From contig JAFIHQ010000067.1 of NCBI GenBank assembly GCA_017849315.1, positions 1-9,433 of the forward strand: DNA of 9,433 nt, given 5' to 3'. The translations under genes and the position numbers were made by a program. Shown here piece after piece: positions 5,720 through 9,433 of this stretch (position 1 is the stretch's first letter; the number at the start of each line of letters is the position of its first letter). This DNA is from Treponema sp. (lineage in GTDB: Bacteria > Spirochaetota > Spirochaetia > Treponematales > Rectinemataceae). The notes under the pieces were generated by a model. That model was not told the origin of the DNA. It worked only from the letters and a program-made list of their open reading frames with translations, and made no database searches.

Positions 5720-6292
5720 TTACTTTCTGAAGGGCATGCCCAATTTGGCAAGGAGCGCCCTAGCTTCCTTGTCTGTTTTCGCGGTCGTAACGATCGCAAT
5801 ATTGAGCCCCATCACCTTCTCAATTTTGTCAAAGTCGATTTCCGGGAAAATAATCTGCTCCGTCAGACCAAGCGAGAAGTTCCCATGGCCATCAAAAGCA
5901 TTAGGGTTAACACCTCTAAAGTCTTTAACACGGGGAAGTGCAACGTTCACCAAACGATCAAGGAATTCCCACATGTAGTTACCACGCAAGGTAACGCGTG
6001 CACCAATTTCCTGGCCCTGCCTGATCTTGAACGTAGCAATGGACTTTCTAGCCTTAGTCTTCACTGCATGTTGTCCGGTAATAATCTCCAGATCATTGAC
6101 CGCTGCATCAAGGAGTTTTTTATTCTCCTTTGCCTCGCCAACGCCCATGGACACAATCACTTTTACCAGACGAGGTACCTGCATAAATGAGCTATACCCC
6201 ATCTCCTTAAAAAGCTCCGGAGCAATCTTTTCCTTATAGGCCGTCTTAAGCCGGGGCACGTACACTTTCGCCTCTGTTTTCGCCTCTGCCAT
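5720..6292 (-). CDS. rplE: 50S ribosomal protein L5
   Basis: The product is 190 residues with the chosen start, slightly longer than the usual 178-187. Signatures include VPRLVKVIVSMGVGEA, GQHAVKTKARKSIATFKIR, GARVTLRG and the C-terminal IVTTAKTDKEARALLAKLGMPF. L5 binds 5S rRNA and contacts P-site tRNA in the central protuberance. The ATG at 6292 overlaps the rplX stop by one base (TGATG) and has GGGGAGG seven bases upstream. An in-frame start nine codons earlier would place that Shine-Dalgarno sequence inside the gene, so I reject it. The first nine residues (MAEAKTEAK) come partly from a 12-base tandem duplication, and the start codon sits in the loop of a small predicted hairpin. Confidence 0.97.
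   Translation of the reverse strand: MAEAKTEAKVYVPRLKTAYKEKIAPELFKEMGYSSFMQVPRLVKVIVSMGVGEAKENKKLLDAAVNDLEIITGQHAVKTKARKSIATFKIRQGQEIGARVTLRGNYMWEFLDRLVNVALPRVKDFRGVNPNAFDGHGNFSLGLTEQIIFPEIDFDKIEKVMGLNIAIVTTAKTDKEARALLAKLGMPFRK
6266..6288 (-). repeat. 12-base tandem duplication at the 5' end of rplE
   Basis: The 11-base string CAGAGGCGAAA occurs twice on the minus strand, at 6288-6278 and 6276-6266, with one base between the copies (period 12). It keeps the reading frame and encodes the near-repeat AEAK/TEAK at residues 2-9 of L5, just before the conserved fold begins. Both copies contain CAGAG, so either could pair with the CUCUG upstream of the start codon. It looks like a simple slippage duplication in a tolerant N-terminal extension. 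Confidence 0.8.
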
Positions 6293-6306
6293 CAGAGAAC
6301 CTCCCC
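6283..6306 (-). promoter_or_regulatory. rplE translation start region: strong RBS and start-codon hairpin
   Basis: Reading the minus strand, GGGGAGG (6306-6300) lies seven bases before the rplE ATG. From 6298 to 6283 the RNA can form a hairpin: CUCUG pairs with CAGAG (five Watson-Crick pairs, plus one outer U-G) around a four-base AUGG loop holding the start codon. The Shine-Dalgarno sequence lies just outside the stem. In E. coli the rplE start is where S8 represses the spc operon, but I do not see the S8 recognition core here. A regulatory role is inference; a stem this short can also arise by chance. Confidence 0.4.
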
Positions 6307-6609
6307 GCACTTTCGGCAAACACGCTTCTTGGTGTCACCGTCGAGTTTATAGCCCACCCTAACTGGCCCACATTTCTTACAGACAATCATCACATTGGAA
6401 ATGCTTAAAGGGGCTTCGATCTCGGTAATACCGCCTCGATCCTGCTGATTTTTCTTCTTCATAGCCTTCTTGACCATGTTTACACCAGCAACAATCACAC
6501 GACCATTCTCGCGGTCGATCTTTAAAACCTTCCCCTGCTTTCCCTTATCCTTGCCGGCTATGACCTGGACAAGGTCTTCCTTGCGGAGCTTGTACTTAGT
6601 ACTGGCCAT
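6292..6609 (-). CDS. rplX: 50S ribosomal protein L24 with zinc-ribbon-like tail
   Basis: The 105-residue product has a KOW domain at the N-terminus (VIAGKDKGKQGKVLKI, about 16-31) and the conserved VNMVKK segment. L24 is an early assembly initiator that binds the 5' domain of 23S rRNA near the tunnel exit. The C-terminal half carries two CxxC pairs, C77-C80 and C98-C101, spaced as in the zinc-knuckle tail that many bacterial L24 proteins have and enteric ones lack. An AAGGAG sequence lies five bases before the ATG. The stop codon TGA shares its first-strand base with the rplE start (TGATG), and the Shine-Dalgarno sequence for rplE lies within the last codons of this gene. Confidence 0.97.
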   Translation of the reverse strand: MASTKYKLRKEDLVQVIAGKDKGKQGKVLKIDRENGRVIVAGVNMVKKAMKKKNQQDRGGITEIEAPLSISNVMIVCKKCGPVRVGYKLDGDTKKRVCRKCGEVL

Positions 6610-6618
6610 ACCCTCTCC

Positions 6619-6987
6619 TTAAAGGACCTCGGGTGCGAGAGAAACGATCTTCATATAGTCTTTCTCACGCAGCTCTCGAGCAACCGGCCCGAAGATGCGC
6701 TTGCCCTTCGGGTTTTTGTTAGCATCGATAATGACGCATGCATTGTCGTCAAAACGAATATATGTACCGTCAGGCCGCCTGTATTCCTTGTGCGTCCGCA
6801 CGATAACCGCCTTTTCAATAGTACCCTTCTTAATCGAAGAATTTGGAAGAGCGGATTTTACAGCCACTACGATGATGTCGCCCACTGAAGCATATCTTCG
6901 CCTGGTGCCACCCAATACCTTGATGCATTGGACGGTTTTTGCACCGGAGTTGTCAGCGACCGTGAGCATACTTTCAACCTGAATCAT
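6619..6987 (-). CDS. rplN: 50S ribosomal protein L14
   Basis: The 122-residue product is exactly the common L14 length. It begins MIQVESMLTVADNSGAK and carries CIKVLGG, GDIIVVAVK, RPDGTYIRFDDNACVII and the C-terminal RIFGPVARELRE motif. L14 lies at the subunit interface and forms intersubunit bridges with 16S rRNA; in other bacteria it is also the docking site of the silencing factor RsfS. I chose the ATG at 6987, which has GGGAG six bases upstream. The frame stays open further upstream, but a longer start would run into rpsQ and add residues foreign to the family. The next gene, rplX, starts nine bases after the stop. Confidence 0.98.
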   Translation of the reverse strand: MIQVESMLTVADNSGAKTVQCIKVLGGTRRRYASVGDIIVVAVKSALPNSSIKKGTIEKAVIVRTHKEYRRPDGTYIRFDDNACVIIDANKNPKGKRIFGPVARELREKDYMKIVSLAPEVL

Positions 6988-7004
6988 TTTCTTCTCCCGT
7001 TCGC

Positions 7005-7277
7005 CTATTTCGCCCGTTCGACGATCTGCACAAGCCGCCAATGCTTTTCTGCAGAGAGTGGCCTGCATTCTTCTATGCGTACCGTGTCACCAACATGTGC
7101 TTCGTTGGATTCATCGTGCGCCTTGATTCTCTTGGACTTCGTTACGTACTTCTTATAAAGCGGATGAAGCTTTCGCTGAATGACTTCCACCACGATGGTC
7201 TTATCCATCTTGTCGGAAGCAACTATGCCTTGCAGAACCAGCTTCCCCTTCTTTTGTTTCTGAACGTCGGTTTCCAC
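7005..7277 (-). CDS. rpsQ: 30S ribosomal protein S17
   Basis: The 90-residue product is an OB-fold S17 protein. It has the conserved LQGIVASDKMDKTIVV (about 15-30), a HPLYKKYV segment and YK/HDE residues, then VGDTVRIEECRPLSAEKHWRL (family form GD.V.I.E.RPlSk.K.w). S17 binds 16S rRNA early and stabilises the body of the 30S subunit. The start is GTG (7277-7275), preceded by GAGGAG with a six-base spacer, which supports it strongly. The N-terminus is a short Lys/Gln-rich stretch before the OB fold. It lies between rpmC (18-base gap) and rplN (17-base gap), the standard order. Confidence 0.98.
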   Translation of the reverse strand: METDVQKQKKGKLVLQGIVASDKMDKTIVVEVIQRKLHPLYKKYVTKSKRIKAHDESNEAHVGDTVRIEECRPLSAEKHWRLVQIVERAK

Positions 7278-7295
7278 GATATTCTCCTCGAGCCT

Positions 7296-7505
7296 TTACG
7301 CCTGTTCTGCATTGCCGGCCTTTTTCTCGGCCTGGCTAATGAGGGTTTCGACCCGCGCTATCTGCCGGCGAAGAGTCCGCTTTTCAACGGGATTCTCCAC
7401 ATGCCCCATAACCATCTGGAAGCGAAGATCGAAATACTTCTTGCGAAGTTCGTCGCGTTTGACCCTAAGCTCTTCTAGCTTTAAATCTTTGAATGAATTC
7501 TTCAT
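7296..7505 (-). CDS. rpmC: 50S ribosomal protein L29
   Basis: The 69-residue product begins MKNSFKDLKLEELRVKRDEL and is predicted to be almost wholly helical, with the L29 motif LRKKYFDLRFQ (about 20-30) and LRRQIARVETLISQ (45-58). L29 sits at the peptide exit on the 50S subunit beside L23, where chaperones and SRP dock. I chose the ATG at 7505 rather than an in-frame start ten codons upstream. It has GGAG seven bases before it, gives the normal family length and avoids overlap with rplP. The gap to the rplP stop is four bases, and 18 bases separate it from rpsQ. The C-terminus is slightly extended and rich in Ala/Lys. Confidence 0.96.
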   Translation of the reverse strand: MKNSFKDLKLEELRVKRDELRKKYFDLRFQMVMGHVENPVEKRTLRRQIARVETLISQAEKKAGNAEQA

Positions 7506-7509
7506 CGTC

Positions 7510-7926
7510 TTACTCCGTCTCTTCGCGCAGAGCAAATTTGGTCTTTACTGGCAACTTGGATCCTGCAAGCCTCATAGCCTCTTCTGCCACCTTAGGCTCA
7601 ACTCCAGAAAGTTCAAACAGCACCTGCCCCGGCTTGACTACGGCGACCCAATATTCTGGGCCCGGCTTACCTTTTCCCATACGGGTTTCCAAGGGCTTCT
7701 TTGAAAAAGGCTTATCCGGGAAAATCCGAATCCACAGCTTGCCACCACGCTTAATATAGCGGTTAAGTGCGACACGCGCAGCTTCGATCTGCCTGTTGGT
7801 GAGCCACTTGGGCTCCATGCACACTAATCCATACTCGCCGAAGGCAATCGAATTGCCGCTCTGAGCAACACCGCGAATTGTACCACGTTGCTGCTTTCTG
7901 TATTTAACTCTCTTCGGGATAAGCAT
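7510..7926 (-). CDS. rplP: 50S ribosomal protein L16
   Basis: The 138-residue product has typical L16 length and features: the basic N-terminus MLIPKRVKYRKQQRG, FGEYGL (29-34), IEAARVALNRYIKRGGKLWIR (with the two parts falling near 47-67), then TRMGKGKG-like and EYWVAVVKPG motifs. L16 binds 23S rRNA near the tRNA acceptor arms in the A site and helps organise the peptidyl-transferase region. The ATG start has AGGAG seven bases upstream, inside the rpsC stop region, and the rpsC stop is three bases away. The gene ends four bases before the chosen rpmC start. Nothing is unusual apart from an Ala/Gly-poor acidic end (EETE). Confidence 0.98.
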   Translation of the reverse strand: MLIPKRVKYRKQQRGTIRGVAQSGNSIAFGEYGLVCMEPKWLTNRQIEAARVALNRYIKRGGKLWIRIFPDKPFSKKPLETRMGKGKPGPEYWVAVVKPGQVLFELSGVEPKVAEEAMRLAGSKLPVKTKFALREETE

Positions 7927-7929
7927 ATA

Positions 7930-8709
7930 TTAGCTCCTAACCTCTTCTGCATCAGAAGTCCCGTGGTACTCCCTGCGAGGACGCCGATCTTGCCTCGGTT
8001 CGCGACCAGGTGCCATTCCGGCCTCATGTCGCGGCGCCTTACGCGCCAGCATACCTGCATCCTCGGCCTTATCAGTGCTGTACACCATGCCCTGATAAAT
8101 CCAGACCTTAACGCCAATCTTACCAAAAGTCGTATTGGCTTCAGCAAATCCATAATCTATGTCAGCGCGCAAAGTATGCAAAGGAATACGGCCTTCCTTA
8201 AGCTCTTCGGTTCGAGACATATCGGAGCCACCCAAACGGCCAGACAGACGAACCTTACAGCCCTGAGCGCCACCCTTGATGGCGTTAGAAATGGACGTCT
8301 TCATGGCCTTGCGGAAAGACCCACGGCCCTCAAGCTGACGGGCAATGTTCTGGGCAACAAGCTGAGCATTGGTATCGGTTTTCTTGATCTCTTTGATCTT
8401 GATCTGTACCTTTTTGCTCGCAACCTTCTGAATCTCCATGCCGATTTTCTCGATATTCGCGCCCTTTACACCAATAAGGACACCAGGTCGAGCCGTATGG
8501 ATAATCACAGTAATTCGCTGCGGATGTCGAATGATCTCGATGTCAGCAACGTCGGCGCCTTTTACCTCAGGGAGCTCATAGATTCGCTTCCTGATTGCAA
8601 TATCCTCGTGGAGAGTCTTAGCGTAATCGCGTGGCTCCACATACCAATGAGAGCTCCAATCCTTATTGATTCCAATACGAAGTCCAATCGGATTAACTTT
8701 TTGACCCAC
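7930..8709 (-). CDS. rpsC: 30S ribosomal protein S3
   Basis: The 259-residue product begins MGQKVNPIGLRIGI, the S3 N-terminal signature. A type II KH RNA-binding domain follows, with its GxxG loop at G80-V-K-G83 inside RPGVLIGVKG. The C-terminal domain contains the SGRLGGSDMSRTE motif (156-168), then IDYG and GVKVWIY (199-205). S3 lies at the mRNA entry side of the 30S head. It is longer than the usual 210-235 residues because of an Arg- and Pro-rich tail from about residue 222 (REPRQDRRPRREYHG and a short acidic end). The start is GTG at 8709-8707, with GGAGG six bases upstream lying inside the end of rplV. Only one base separates it from the rplV stop. Confidence 0.98.
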   Translation of the reverse strand: MGQKVNPIGLRIGINKDWSSHWYVEPRDYAKTLHEDIAIRKRIYELPEVKGADVADIEIIRHPQRITVIIHTARPGVLIGVKGANIEKIGMEIQKVASKKVQIKIKEIKKTDTNAQLVAQNIARQLEGRGSFRKAMKTSISNAIKGGAQGCKVRLSGRLGGSDMSRTEELKEGRIPLHTLRADIDYGFAEANTTFGKIGVKVWIYQGMVYSTDKAEDAGMLARKAPRHEAGMAPGREPRQDRRPRREYHGTSDAEEVRS

Positions 8710-8710
8710 G

Positions 8711-9079
8711 TTACGCCTCCGACTTCTTACCGATCTCGTCTACGACACAAGAAATGCGGCACATTCGTTTGACAAGCATATCAGCCCTTCCACGGGCACG
8801 AAACCAAACCCTGCGCATCCTCGGGCCCTCGTCCACCCGCAACTCCTTGATGTAGAGCATATCTTCATCGAGTTTGCGGTTCTGATTGAGTGCGTTGGAC
8901 GCTGCCGAAACCAACACCTTTTTGATCAATTGCGCACCCTTGTGAGGCATATTGTCTAAAATCGCTATCGCCTCAGTGTAGGGCTTCTTCCTGATAAGGT
9001 CCGCAACGGGACGAACCTTAAAAGGCGAGGCGACAAGCCATTTCGCCGTTGCGCTATACCCTGATTTCTTTTCAGCCAT
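8711..9079 (-). CDS. rplV: 50S ribosomal protein L22
   Basis: The 122-residue product has the L22 fold signatures: SPFKVRPVADLIR (about 18-30), the SAASNA segment (58-63) and the long beta-hairpin VDEGPRMRR...GRAD (82-100). In other bacteria that hairpin lines the peptide exit tunnel and carries macrolide-resistance changes. Here W92-F93 stand where many bacteria have a residue pair ending in proline, and the strand after GRAD has cysteines (C107, C111). From memory, a W and a C at these places resemble spirochaetal L22. The ATG start follows an AGGGGA Shine-Dalgarno sequence by five bases. The stop lies one base before the GTG start of rpsC, which suggests coupled translation. Confidence 0.98.
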   Translation of the reverse strand: MAEKKSGYSATAKWLVASPFKVRPVADLIRKKPYTEAIAILDNMPHKGAQLIKKVLVSAASNALNQNRKLDEDMLYIKELRVDEGPRMRRVWFRARGRADMLVKRMCRISCVVDEIGKKSEA

Positions 9080-9088
9080 GGCCGTCCC

Positions 9089-9370
9089 CTAGACTTTCTC
9101 GGCTTTTTTGTCGCTGCCTGCATGCCCGCGGAAAATACGGGTAGGAGCGAACTCACCGAGTTTATGACCAACCAAGTTCTCTGTCACATAAACAGGAACC
9201 CAGGTTTTGCCGTTATACACAGAAATAGTCAGACCGACCATTTCCGGAATAATTGTTGAAGTTCTGGAGTAGGTCTTAATGAGTTTCTTGTCTCCAGACT
9301 TTTTCGCTTCAGTTACCTTCTTGTACAGGCTCTTCTCAATGAAGGGCCCCTTCTTTATGGACCTTGACAC
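9089..9370 (-). CDS. rpsS: 30S ribosomal protein S19
   Basis: The 93-residue product has the usual S19 length. It opens with MSRSIKKGPFIEKSL and carries the family signature late in the protein (VGHKLGEFAPTR, about residues 67-78), followed by FRGHAG. S19 sits in the head of the 30S subunit with S13 and contacts the A-site region and bridge elements. The start codon is GTG (bases 9370-9368), with a GAGGAG Shine-Dalgarno sequence seven bases upstream, so this start is well supported. It follows rplB by 15 bases and precedes rplV by 9 bases, the conserved order. The C-terminal tail is short and lysine-rich (SDKKAEKV). Nothing looks broken. Confidence 0.98.
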   Translation of the reverse strand: MSRSIKKGPFIEKSLYKKVTEAKKSGDKKLIKTYSRTSTIIPEMVGLTISVYNGKTWVPVYVTENLVGHKLGEFAPTRIFRGHAGSDKKAEKV

Positions 9371-9385
9371 GAGTTTGCTCCTCTA

Positions 9386-9433
9386 TCACTTTCGGCGCTT
9401 AGTTATAAAGCGACTGGAAGGCTTGTGCGGATC
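9386..9433 (-). CDS. rplB: 50S ribosomal protein L2, C-terminal end only (partial)
   Basis: The minus strand from the window edge reads DPHKPSSRFITKRRK and then TGA. This matches the conserved basic C-terminal tail of L2, which has a KPSSRFI-type motif followed by an Arg/Lys-rich end. L2 is a primary 23S rRNA binder needed for subunit association and peptidyl-transferase activity. Only 15 codons and the stop are present; the rest lies beyond base 9433. Its position just before rpsS is the standard S10-cluster order, which supports the call despite the short fragment. A 15-base gap separates it from rpsS. Confidence 0.9.
   Translation of the reverse strand, partial: DPHKPSSRFITKRRK

Noticed and set aside
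6988..7068. Longer start for rplN, 27 codons upstream
   Set aside because: It would overlap rpsQ and add residues absent from L14. The internal ATG at 6987 has a good Shine-Dalgarno sequence and yields the exact family length.
7888..8772. Long plus-strand open frame (294 codons) opposite rpsC and the end of rplV
   Set aside because: It is fully antisense to well-identified genes, shows no recognisable domain and no proper ribosome binding site, and is explained by the codon pattern of the real genes.
1..9433. A hidden mobile element, CRISPR array, RNA gene or unknown system
   Set aside because: Both strands are accounted for by contiguous conserved genes with gaps of at most 52 bases. No long repeats, transposase motifs or tRNA-like folds were seen.

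Overview
This window is a single, tightly packed ribosomal-protein locus read entirely from the minus strand, so transcription runs from base 9433 down to base 1. It holds the 3' end of an S10-type cluster, a complete spc-type cluster and the start of an alpha-type cluster. There are 22 genes: 20 complete and two cut by the window edges (rplB at the right, rpoA at the left). Their order in the direction of transcription is rplB(3' end)-rpsS-rplV-rpsC-rplP-rpmC-rpsQ-rplN-rplX-rplE-rpsN(Zn type)-rpsH-rplF-rplR-rpsE-rpmD-rplO-secY-rpmJ-rpsM-rpsK-rpsD-rpoA(5' end).

Right part (about 4557-9433): proteins of both subunits (S19, L22, S3, L16, L29, S17, L14, L24, L5, S14, S8, L6), with gaps of -1 to about 18 bases and a purine-rich Shine-Dalgarno sequence before each start. 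Middle (1651-4546): L18, S5, L30, L15 and the translocon channel SecY. Left (1-1598): L36, S13, S11, S4 and the first nine codons (the last incomplete) of the RNA polymerase alpha subunit. The only gap above 25 bases is the 52-base AT-rich stretch between secY and rpmJ, which holds a short inverted repeat. No mobile element, tRNA, rRNA, CRISPR array or convincing terminator was seen, and no stretch above 300 bases lacks a gene.

Organism: a bacterium of mid GC content. Several features recall spirochaetes: the RpoA start (M-A-R-K-N-L-L-K), the S14 C-terminus (LPGVTKSSW), the W/GRAD/C pattern in the L22 hairpin, and no adk, map or infA between secY and rpmJ. Having rpsD inside the alpha segment is more like the leptospiral order than the Treponema or Borrelia order, as I recall them. 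This placement rests on remembered family sequences, not on a search, and is tentative.

Together the genes make small- and large-subunit proteins in matched amounts, the SecY channel on which ribosomes dock, and RNA polymerase alpha. Two gene pairs (rplX/rplE and rpmD/rplO) share a TGATG stop-start, which points to translational coupling. I see no undescribed system here. The findings are modest: a start-codon hairpin and 12-base tandem duplication at rplE, the secY-rpmJ gap, zinc-type ribosomal proteins, frequent GTG starts, and variant stretches in L22, S3 and SecY.
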